Source: Holothuria scabra
Taxonomy: Eukaryota > Echinodermata > Holothuroidea > Aspidochirotida > Holothuriidae
DNA length: 64,000 nucleotides
Assembly: GCA_037179385.1 (NCBI GenBank)
Contig: CM074193.1
Coordinates: 1,803,931 to 1,867,930, forward strand
Direction of reading: 5' to 3'
This document shows positions 38,701 through 50,700 of the stretch, piece after piece (position 1 is the stretch's first letter; every line of letters begins with the position of its first letter). A model generated the notes under the pieces. It was not told where the DNA came from. It searched no databases and was given only the letters and a program-made list of their open reading frames with translations. The position numbers and the translations under genes were made by a program.

Positions 38701-41700
38701 AAAAACCGAGCGTTAAATATATATAGCGGTACAGAATCCGGCTTTCACCCGGGGAGGTCAGGTTCAAATCACAGACCGAGAGAAAAGGGCATTCGTATTT
38801 GCTGTATTAAAGAAGGTTTGGAGGTTAGGCGTTCAACGCCAGCAAATCAAATCCATACCAGTTTTATTCATAAATAGTTATTTTGTATCGGTATAATTGT
38901 TATGTGTATTGAGAAATATCAACTGTATCACAGCTTTAAGATATATACATTTTGGAACATATGGGCAAGTGAGCATTACATTCAATCACTCCAGTCAAAA
39001 TATTGGAAAGGGGGAAGGAAGCCGTGGAACAGGATAATCTAAACAGTTAAAGGGATTTCCAGAGAAAAAATCATTGACTTCAAAATATAGAAATAAATTT
39101 CCTCCTTCGTTAGGTAAAAACCTCATCTCTATAGCCTGTAGTTTTGGAATACATTAATTTTCAAAGAAATGCATCTTTTTTAAATTCAATACATTATGGG
39201 AATATTGTGGTGTCACTGCTACCTATGCAGAGAAAGATATTAAAATGTTCTCACAGTATCAAACTTCAAGGACAAAGACAATTAATTATGGAAACTGTTG
39301 AAAAGTGAAAGTATTTTTACCAAGAATACTTAATCTTAAAAGTGAGATATCTTGAGTTAAAAAAAGAAGACATCTTGAGTTAGGAAAAGGGCATTGCAAC
39401 AAGGTTTGAAGGACATGATTCGTGTTATATTTGTATTTTTCCTTGTAATACGGGACCCTAGTCAAAAGCCTCTTGAATATAACTTTTAACACATTCATTT
39501 GACCAATAAATGGAGGATTTTGGATTAAAAATTGCACAGATGGGCACATTGTGGTTGTAAACTTACCGCTGACCAACCACGTAGGTTTTATTTCCTAGCA
39601 CGAACGGGTACGGAAAATCACAACATTCCTAATTGAACTTTTGTCAGTTAATCGGGCTCTTGGATCTTTAAATGGAGGTGCTAAAACCTTCTAAATAATT
39701 TGCGTCTTTTAATAAGTTATCGAACAGTTGTACCATTTGCAACAATCAGTTTTTTTCGTGTCGTCAATCGGAAAAAAATTTGTTGAATAACACCCACCAA
39801 CTCGCCCATTCCCATTCATTGCTGCACATAACTATTGTAAAATGGATTTTGGAACCACAAAGTTGACCGGTCTCATGTAATGTATTAGATGTGTACTAGA
39901 GAACTACCTCAAATGCCGTGGTTTACCATATCTATACTTTCCTTCCTTTCAGAAGAATGCCGTTTCGTGTCTATGTTAGGCCAGCAACCCTCAAAACTAT
40001 GTTACATGGGTTTGCCAATCAGGAAAATGAAAATGCTCAGTTTTGTCCCATTGAAAGGCAATAAACGCCATGGTAGTTTTTGCAAATACTCCAGCTTTGC
40101 TGTCATTTTCCGTGGTTTGACCGACACGCACAAGACTGAAAGCTAAATTAACGTAGTTTTTTATTCTTGCTTAGCATTACCTTTCACAAATTTTAACAAG
40201 AAACAAGAGTGCATATCGGACCGGAAATGTCATCAATTGTATCGTTTAACTACCAAAACAAAATTCTCATTGTTGAATACGTTTCATTATTTGGGTATTA
40301 CAGCAAATATAAAAATTTATAAACCTCCTGATAATGTAAGCTGTGAATTGTGTGTTCTGCAATTTTTTCTAGAAAACTATTACCCACCAAACTATCCATT
40401 TCGTCCAACAACACCTGTTCCAACAACAACCATTCCTACAACAACTGAAAAACTGACTACGTCTTTATTTACAACCGCTTCATTCGCGACTTCACCGGTG
40501 CCAACAACGCAGTCACAATCAACACTGGCAACTACGAACCCAACAACTACAGAGAGAACCACAATTCTCACTACAAGTGAAACAGCCAAAACGACTACTA
40601 CGTTTCTACCAACAACAGAAACAACTACCTTGCCAACGACAACTATTCTTACTACAATGCCGAAATCGACGACAAAATTCACAACTATGGAACCAACTTC
40701 AACAACAATCACCATGCAACCAACTACAACAAAGATCACAACAATGCAACCGACGACAACACTCACTACAATGCGATCGACGACTACAATAGCAACGACA
40801 TTGCAACCAACCACAACAACAGTTTCAACTTTTCAACCAACAACAACCGTTACCACAATGGAACCAACAACAACAATGTCACCAACCACAACAGTAACGA
40901 CAAGACAACCAACGACAACGCCAACAACGATGGAACCAAGTACAACGAAATTTACGACTGCGCAAGCAACCACAACAACATTAACAACAATGAAGTCAAC
41001 TACATTAACAACAATGCAACCAACCACAACAACACTCACCACAATGCAACCAACTACAACAACAGTGACAACAATGCAACCAACCACAACAACAGTGACA
41101 ACAATGCAACCAACCACAACAACAGTGACAACAATGCAACCAACTACAACAACAGTGACAACAATGCAACCAACCACAACAACAGTGACAACAATGCAAC
41201 CAACCACAACGACACTCACAACAATGCAACCAACCACAACAACAGTGACAACAATGCAACCAACCACAATAACATTAACAACATTACAACCAACCACAAC
41301 AACAGTGCAACCAACCACAACAACAGCAACAACGGTGCAACCTACCACAACAACAACAACCGCCACAAAAATGCAACCAACTACAACTGTTACCACTGTT
41401 GTACAGCCAACGACTAAAACAGCTACTACAATGAGTCCAACATCAACAAATGTCGTCACAACAAAACCATTGACAACAACAGCGTCAACTACCAAGCAAG
41501 ATACAACGGTGGTGACCACAAAACTATCAAAGCCAACTACAATCAAGTCAACTCAAGAAACTACGCCTTCATCAACCCCACAAATAACTACAATTGCAAC
41601 TGCAGAACAAGGCAGTTATACCACTCCCGAATTGACCACCTCACCGTTGGACATTGTCGAAACGACTACAACTGTCAGAACTACCACTGTCAGCCCTACC

Positions 41701-44700
41701 ACTATGGTGTATGATTGCCCAGCAGTGAATCAAACTGGCAGATATGGGGACTTAAGTTGGCCTGAAACAAAAGCAGACTCAGATGCTATCATTGATTGTC
41801 CTTTCAACTTTGAAAATTCTACCACAAAAGCAATACGAATGTGGTAGGTAACATTAAAAGATACTCTTCTTAGTTAAAAAAAAACTAAAGGTCAAATCAA
41901 GTTTCGATATGATAGAGGGGTACTTGGTCCAATTATTTCGGTGAAATTTGCATTGATACCGGATGTGTGGCTCTCAAGATAGGACATGGTGAATTTGTCA
42001 CATTTTGAACAAAGAAGTAAACTTGAAGCAAGCACATGTAATATCATAACTTCTGAATAACGAACAGTCCTTTGTTTTCCTTTTAAATTTTACAGTCAAT
42101 TTTCTCCTTAGCAAAACCATATTGTCAGAGTGGATGTTCTATCAATATTAACTCAAAGGTCAGCACAACAGACTGAAAAGAATGGGAAACAAAGCATTGT
42201 CAATGTTAGGAAGTGATATAATCTCTGTTGCCCTAAACCTCAGGTTGGAATACAAATCTTGCAAGTTCATTTTGCTGATAACTCGAGCAGCACATGTCCG
42301 ATTTGAATGGAAGTTTTACCACACTCTGTAAATTTGGTTCCCCTTTTCTATGTATTAAGCAATAGCATACCTTGCTATGGCTAGGTAAACAAGGTCTCAA
42401 AAATATTTTAACTCAAACCTACTGAAAAAGCATTACTGAAAAGTTGCTAAATTATTTCTTGTTGGGTGAATTCCTCCCACATCACGCAAGAATTTTAAAA
42501 GCAAACTCAAGAGTTTTACCGATCCCCATCATGGTTTCATTTATCCAGAGCATATTGATCTCCGAACATGTCACTGAGTTTGGAGATGCTGCCAACCCCC
42601 CCCCCCCCTTGGTAATAAAAAAACAAGTACAGTACGAAATAAATTTTGTTTCCTGTACTTTCGCTTTAATGAACTTGAACGGTGTGAATGTAAACATTTG
42701 TATCGACCAACTCGTTCCGTTAAAAACATATACGATCTTCTTGTCCTTAGCGAATTACGTGAGATAGATTCCTGACCATGTTTGAGTTTCACAACTTTCT
42801 ATTGATTTAATTGTTTTCTTATTGCCTGTAATTGAACATTAACAATTGTTTAAATGTTCTACTAATACAAAGTTTTTAGGGCCAACAAATGCCATTTAAT
42901 TGATGCAAAGGTAAAAGACTCTGTTTCCCTTTATTTGAATACCAAAACCTTCCGTGTAAATAGAGAATGAATGTCAGTCATGAATAATTGAATGTCCTGA
43001 TTACAAATAAGTCCAAGAGGGTTAAAAATTCAAAATTTATATCAGTAATGTTAAAGCTTTCATTCCTATGATTGGGTTTTGGTGCATAGCATAACAATGT
43101 GATCTAACACTTCACCCGCCAAGGCGCTAGATGGTGTTGAAACTGCATCCACAAATCAAAGCTCCCATGCATTAACACATAAGTGTAGAAAACACCAGAT
43201 AAACGTAGATGTCGACTTCTTATCACGAGCTTGTACGGATGGTGAAAAAAGTTCCGTTTTCTTGATTAAGTCCTTAAAAATTCTATAATTCGTCGACATA
43301 TTTGTAGTATAATGAAGGGTTGACTGCATGGTCAAGTGGTTAGAGCATCCAGCTTGCAGTAGGGAAAACAGGCCAGTGATCCACAATTGGAATAGAGGGC
43401 TTGATCGGCTAGACTTGAACTAAATGGTCGGAAACTGGGCCGCAAAACTCCATCTAACTATTAAACTAACTGTACTTCAACGGGAATTTTCGATGCAATC
43501 ATTAAAAGTTTAACAGTTTAATTTATACGGTAGCTGATAACTTCTTATTTTAAATTTCGAAATGATAGCACTATACTGCGTCTGTGAAGTAAACTAAGCA
43601 TCTTATTACAATATATGTTTTTGCACTTCAGTGTACTAAGAGATCAGTTTGCCCAATGGATGGAACCAAATTTATCAAGTTGCGCCAGTAACTCTGATGT
43701 TTTGGAAAGACTTGCACGGGAAAATGTTACTACAGGTGAGATAGTTATTGCAACCTTTAGTTGATTTAAGCATAAAGTTTACCTCAAGTCTAAAATTGAA
43801 AAGCCCATAAAACACATATTTTACTGGTTGCAGAGTGAATTTTATTTATTCAAACTTCATTATTCCATTGTTGAGATATTAACTGTTGATATTTATTCAT
43901 TTAAATCAAAATGTCAGTTGGTTGTGCATATCAGAGGTTGATGCCACAGAACAAACAGTCCTTAAGCCCAAGTAGCCTATTTGTCATAAATATAATGCAA
44001 CAGGTGCAAATTTACTGCTGATCGGTTGTCTATACTATTCCCCTCCTCTTTGAAATGCTTATTTAACTTGAACTTGTCAGAATTACCATCAAGAAAGGTG
44101 CAAATATTCCATAGAATCTGAATTTATTGATAAAATTATTGCTGAATGCATTCTTTTGAAGGAAGTCCTGTTTTAAAATACACCAAGTACACTCAAAAGG
44201 AACAATGAGAAGTCCACAAGTTAAGCTGGCATTTAAGGTGAAGTCTCCCAATTCTTTGCAGGACTTTTACAATTCATTGACAACCCTGTCGACCGTTATT
44301 TCTGTGAAATCATCTGGACTGTAATAATTTCTTACTTTCTTTTTGTTCAACGTTCATTAACCCGCTTTACATTTCTTTCAAATTAAAATGGCCTTGAACT
44401 ATTCTTGTTTTGTTGTATAGTGTTTAATATATTTCTTTATGTTTTAAAAATGTTTTTCTCTCAAGAAATTGTTGTTGTTACTTCTTTTTATCCTGTCAAA
44501 CATGAAGTTGTTATTTAGTTTTTAAATTAACGTCTTCACTATGAAAATGCAATAATACAAAAGTTTTGAACAAGTACAAACGAAAAGATAAATAAATACG
44601 AAAATAATTACATGAAAGTGCTGTCAATGAGTTGGTAGCACTTTTATTTATCCTTTTGTTTTTCTATATTTTATTATCTTTAAATGTACAGACATTTTTA

Positions 44701-47700
44701 CAATGTAAAGACATATTCACGGTTAAGTCACTGGTTTGAACTAGTTGTCATGGAGCATGCGCTGGAATAAATGCCATCATGTTCTTTTTTTGCCTGCAGC
44801 AATCTAGTGATTGCACGCAGAATGTTAACTACGTTCTTTATGACGAAAGTGTAAGCGCACCTCATCAACTCGGCCGTCAGACAGTCGTGATGTCATTTGT
44901 TTTTTAACCAGAGAAATCCTAAGCTTTAGAAATTATTAAAGCTTAAATTTTCAATGTTTTTAACATGAATGAGTCCATAGCACTGGTATACGTGTTACCT
45001 AGTAAGGTAGTGGTCTGTTAAGACCTTTCATATGACATCATTATACTTCCTGTCCGTCATGTCCTGTTACATTTTACTATGCAGTAACCGTGCACGCTTT
45101 CTTCGTGGATATGTACACACCACCTTTTCCGCGCTGATCATGGTTCAGTGCTTTCAGCACAAAGATATGTGTGGACGGCATGGGCATCCTTCAGCGTGGT
45201 GGGTCCATGGCTTTTTTAATATTTTTTTTTGCAAAGGTTCAAGTCTGGACCCTTAAAACTTGGTTGAAAATATTCAGTGACATTGCAGATGGCATTTCAA
45301 TTTAGAAAAATATTTGCTTATTTCTCAGAAAACATAGTAAAAATTGCTGATGAACTTGCAGAGGTGACAGACGAATCGGATACTTTGGAAGAATCAGACG
45401 TAGAGAATGCAGTAACAGTGATAGAAAGCGTGTCAAAAGTTGTAAATGAAGCTAAAAATGAAACTGAACACGTACTTAATGACATCATTGAAACCGTTAA
45501 TCACTTATCTCAAGTCGAAGACGAACAGCTTGCCGAGGCACAACGAACTGGTAACACATCATCAAGGTAAATAATCAATGTATCAATTAAAATGAAAATT
45601 AGCTACACAAAGGGTGACTTCCCCGAATCATTTCATTATTTTCATGACAAGAATATTAAAGAATATTTCTCCTTCAAGCTACTTTAATTGAAATCCACGT
45701 TCTGCATAAAACGTTGAGGTCTTTGTATTGGAAACAAACCATCTTGCTCAGCACTAACAGTAATATGTAAGCGTTACCTTTAAAGTGTACTTTAAGCGTA
45801 GAATTTTCAGAATGTATCTCTTAGAGGTTACAAATTAATTTTTTTTCATCTAATTGCCGTTGTCACAGCTTGTTCCATTGCAAAGATATTATATTTTGAA
45901 ATACATTCACTTAAACCAAAAAGTCCATTACGCAATAGTTTGTGACTTTCTTATTGCACAGTTCATAATACATACTTTGTTATCCTGTGTAATAAATAAT
46001 GTTTCTATGACCTTAAACGGTTTCTTTTTCGTGCAGAACATGTTGTACGGGGAGGATTTTTTAATCACATTCCCAAAACTGTAACATTGCTATAACATAT
46101 TTGCAAAGGTGCAATAGCTGTCAGAAGATACGAAAACTGTAATTTGATTAGTTCACCATGACATCACAGCATAATGCGCAATTTACCGTTTTAAATTGGG
46201 TGAATGAACTTGAACATGTTATATCTTAGTTTAAGAAAATCATTTTAAGATGGAAGTTTAACTGTTTGAAATCGTTTTCCATGCCTTGTAATGTAAATGT
46301 TACAAATTTTAGACTTGGCGTACACTCTAACATTCTTGCTCCAAACATCATGACAAAACGTTTAAATTTCACTACGTAGTTTCACACTATGTAGTACCAA
46401 TGACAATTCATTCAGGCCCGTGGGCTACTCAAAATACTGAATGGAGACATTAAATTTTATCAGGAGAGGAATTTTCAGGGGTGAAACATGCTCACATATA
46501 TTAAGTCCATTGAAATTTTTTAACCTTTATTAGGGGACAAAATGTTCACAAGTAGGTTGCCTCCGCTTACCCCATTCTAGCTCCTCTTGTCTACTGGCCC
46601 GAGTTTTATACTGAAGATACACCTGTACTCTTTAATCAAAAGAGTGAACTTATAGAGTGAAAAGCGTGAATTCTCCCCATTAGAGTGGCAATCCACAAAT
46701 AGTGAAAAATCAGTGAAATTCACTCTAAAAGTATTTAAAATACATTGAATGCCTGCAATGATAACAGAAGAGACTTTATCAACAGCGAAACATCCCTTTG
46801 GATTGAATATCACACATCTTGGAGAGAATAAGCACTCTAATAATAAAGTGAATTCGCTCCCTATGAGTGTGCATGAGTTTACTCTCTTGATTTTAGAATG
46901 TGTCAAGTTACCCTTAATACCCTATTTCATTTTTAACTTTCAGAATCATTCGAGTGGTCGAAAGTACTATCATGTCGATTGAGATTCAAGGAAATGAATA
47001 TAATCGTAGTTCAGAAGCACTCGATGTTAAGATTATAATACTGAACAACGAGACAGAAGCTGGAAATATACGTTTTCCTGGATCTGATGTTGAGGACGAT
47101 GAAGAAGAAAATGAGGTGAGAGAGATTTCCCTTAAAGAGTTTGACAGCAAATATTACCCTTTTGCTCAAGCACTTCGTATTTCTTTTTAAACGAAATGTT
47201 TACCAGATTCAAATTAAGAGGTCAAGTGAGAAGAAACTTTAATTCTCTGTTAAATACTGTTGCATGGGAATTTTTGTAATTTTGTTCGGGTAACAAAATT
47301 CCACCCAGATGCAAGACTAGACAGTATCAACCATGTACGGTGGCTAAGTACAACGTCAGACCATGATTACAAGTCAGTTTTGTTATTTTTAACTCAATGT
47401 ATAATTGTGGTGCAAAATTATAGTCATGTAAAACTTGTGAAAAAACTCTGATAACTTCCGTTTTCAGTCGGTTAGCAACTGGGCCTCAAAACTACATGCA
47501 ACTTACTAAATGGTTAACAGCAAAAAACTGATATATTGATACGAGTAACTAGAGTTTAGTCATTTAAGTGCAAAGGTTTATTAAAAAAAGCAAATGAAAT
47601 GTTTGTTCAGGCATACCATGTTGCAGTAGCATTCTGTTACATATCCTTCAGACAAGTATTGCCGTAGTACTGTGTATGGGAAACTAAGTTCTATATAGTG

Positions 47701-50700
47701 ATATGATATTCATGTAATTTTATTTGAGTCCTTTCACCATGTAATAGGGGAGAATAGACCTATTTCCAAATAGCAATTACAATGAATTGTGGGATATAGT
47801 TTTGGGTGTGTGTCAATTTTTACCACAGTAAAATGCCATTGACATAATGGCAAACACCAAAACTCTATCCCAAAATCCTTTGTAATTGCTATTTGGAAAT
47901 AGGTCTATGGGAAAGGGTTACGTACCGTATATAGCATATTGTTAAATATACGGAAAAGGATGTAATGTGGTCTCATGGAGGATGAGTAGATACACGAATG
48001 CCGTATTGTTGGTACTATGATCGTGTGTGCTTGTTTATGTTTGTCACCATAGAGCAACAGACAGAAGTCCAGCTTAAAAGATTTTTTTCAATTTTTCCTC
48101 AATTCCTGTAGGTGGCGTAGCCACGGGGGGGGGGGTGGGGGTGGGGTTAGAACCCCATGTCCCGACCTTGCAATGCAAAAAAAAAAACACCTAAAATTGC
48201 GGGATTTTCTCTCTATCCTTAGTCTTTTCCCCCCTGTCGTCTTTCCCCACCCCCCCCCCATGACAAAAAACCCAAATCTCCCACGACATAATCCTGGCTA
48301 CGTCCCTGATTCCTGTATTTCAACAGTACACTTTATAGTAATTAAATCTTGTGGAGAACATAAACAATTAACTTTTGAAAAAGAAATGAATTAAAATAAT
48401 AGTGTCTCTTCTACCCCCCAGAGTGGGTTTGTAAACGAACCTAAATGAACGGTTCTAACTAAATATAGATTAAATAATCTCATATTTTCTTGCAGGAGAG
48501 AGACGATAAGGCAGAAAGCTCTTCCCAAACATTTATAGAAATCCCCAAGTCTGTCGTCAGTGACTCCACAAGAATACAGTTTATTTTGTACAAAGACACC
48601 AGTCTGTTTCAAGTAAGTAGCTACGCTTGTTAACCCGCGGTCACACTACAACAAATTCGGATGGGTACTGATCTAAGTCGTGCGTTTTGGTTAAAATCTC
48701 TTGCATCTGTGGTAGAAAGAGGCCAAAATTTGTCAATCAGTGTAAATATATGATGTGCATCTGATGTCTATGAAACTAAAATTCTAGTTGTGTTTTCGTG
48801 ACGTCAACACCGACAAACATAATTTAATCGGACAACGTAGTCCGATAAAAATTAGTTTTTTCGGTATGACGTCACGAAATAATCCGTATGGGTTTAATTT
48901 TCATAGTTCTGCTATTCGTACAACTCATACATTCACACAGGTTGGCAAATTAGGGGATCTTTTCTACAAGAGATAGAGAAGATTTTTATAAAAAAAAAAC
49001 CCAAAAATAGTCGGATCGGAATCTGATCTGAATTCGTTGTAGAGTGACAGCAGCTTAAGTGTGAAATCATATTGAGACGGTACCGGAATATTTGCTTCTC
49101 GTTCCTTTGCCATGCACTTTGTTAGGTTTTAAAGAAATTTAACGGGTTAATGAGTAAGATTTGTTCACAATGACGGTGTTCAGAAACATCACAAGTTACC
49201 GGCTGCATACGGTGCCAGGGCATACTTTGTTGACCTCCAATTTCGTAGTGTAGTTACGACTTTTTTCAGAGAAATCTGCTGAAACGTTTTCAAATCCTAA
49301 ATAAATTGCGGGAATTACTCGAGGTCGTGCATAGTGTTTTACAGTTGTAAAGGTGGGACAGTAGGCATTGCTCTGCTATCCTGACCATTTGTAATTATTT
49401 TGCTTGATTCGACACGCCTTCTCCAGGCAAATTTTGTACACGCTAATTATCCGTCGCTTACAGATTGAACGACACCAGGTCAATTCAGAAGAATGGTTGT
49501 TAATTGTGAATGTTAAAAAGTGCTTGACCACACGGCAGTAGAAAACACCCAATCGCTTTAATGTCTGGCAAATTTTATTGATGTAAGTTTCGAAGAAGTG
49601 GTAAAACCAAGTGGTTAAATTAACCCAATCCACATAGTTACATTCATCAGAGCTCGATCGACTCGAACCAATTGGTTGGAAACTGGGCGGACTAAATTGA
49701 CCATCTAGCTGAGTAATAACGTTAAGTACGAAAAAATTAAATGTAGGAGAAACCTTAGCCGTACTGTTGGCAATTAAATTTTTAATGCACTTGTTGATGA
49801 GGGCAATTTCCACCCTTAAAATTTTAGGAAACGCTCATGAATAATATGTGTGACGTTACATTTTTACTCATACTTGAAAATACAATACTCTTACAAGTAA
49901 GGCCTTGGACACTTGATATCACCTAGTATGGAAATAATCACATGTAGCTGGAATGTAAGCCTTATATTTACATAACTAAATATTTAGTTATATGTGTTAT
50001 TGCCAAGGACGGATAATTCTCTCTCCAAGATTGTGAAAAAATGCTTATGAATAACCAGTGTAACTTTACGGCTGTAGAAATAGTTTAAGCTATGTAAAAC
50101 TATACATCACAGCAAAAAATAAATACAAGAAAAATTACAATCGCCTCTTACTTATCACCTAATGAATTTATTTTTTCGGTAGGCAATTATCACAGCTGGC
50201 GAGACAACCACGCCACGTTCTGAATGTGCCGATGAAGAAGGCTGCGTCATTGAGCGCCAAGCGCTCCGAAGTTACGTCATTTCAGCAAGTATTGAGAACC
50301 GCACTGTTAAAAATCTCGATACACCCATCGTTAATACGTTTACACACTTAACTGATGACGACGAAGAGGTAATTTCTATTATTGTAGGTCCGCAGGAGTT
50401 ACGACAGTTCCTTTTAGAAGTAACTTTGTCTTTTCTACATTTTGACTGCATGACAGCATGACCAACTGTTGAGAACATCCAAATTGCACCCTACCCCTAC
50501 CCCGAAAGAGTGGAACCTTCTACCATTGTGTTTGGTGCCCAGAATAAGCAATGTAGTAGGAAAACACGCCAGTGAGCCACAACTGGACAAAAAGCTGGTC
50601 CACTTAGTAAGAAACTGGACATGAAATATTTAAATTTTCCTTAAGGACTGATACTCTACATTTCCGATATATTTATGAAAAGGATGGTCTCATTAAAAAA

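Larger units (their letters stand above)
35737..40372 (+). other. GPCR intron 8, 4.6 kb, largest intron
   Basis: It separates the LU domain from the mucin exon and contains MITE D copy 2, MITE J copy 1, SINE scraps near 38640-38800 and repeat H inverted at 39040-39500. I found no extra exon with plausible splice sites, although a small one cannot be excluded. Confidence 0.5.

Noticed and set aside
40237..40372. Start of the mucin exon at the ATG at 40237
   Set aside because: The first residues are not a signal peptide, and the acceptor at 40371-40372 matches the phase of the LU exon.
40392..41546. Long Val-rich and Cys-rich open frames on the minus strand of the mucin exon
   Set aside because: They are mirror images of ACA/ACC threonine codons; low complexity, no start context or domain. 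The + strand frame links in phase to LU and HormR exons.
43318..43360. Functional tRNA gene
   Set aside because: Box-A-like text is present, but the box-B half and acceptor stem are missing; it is the head of a SINE.
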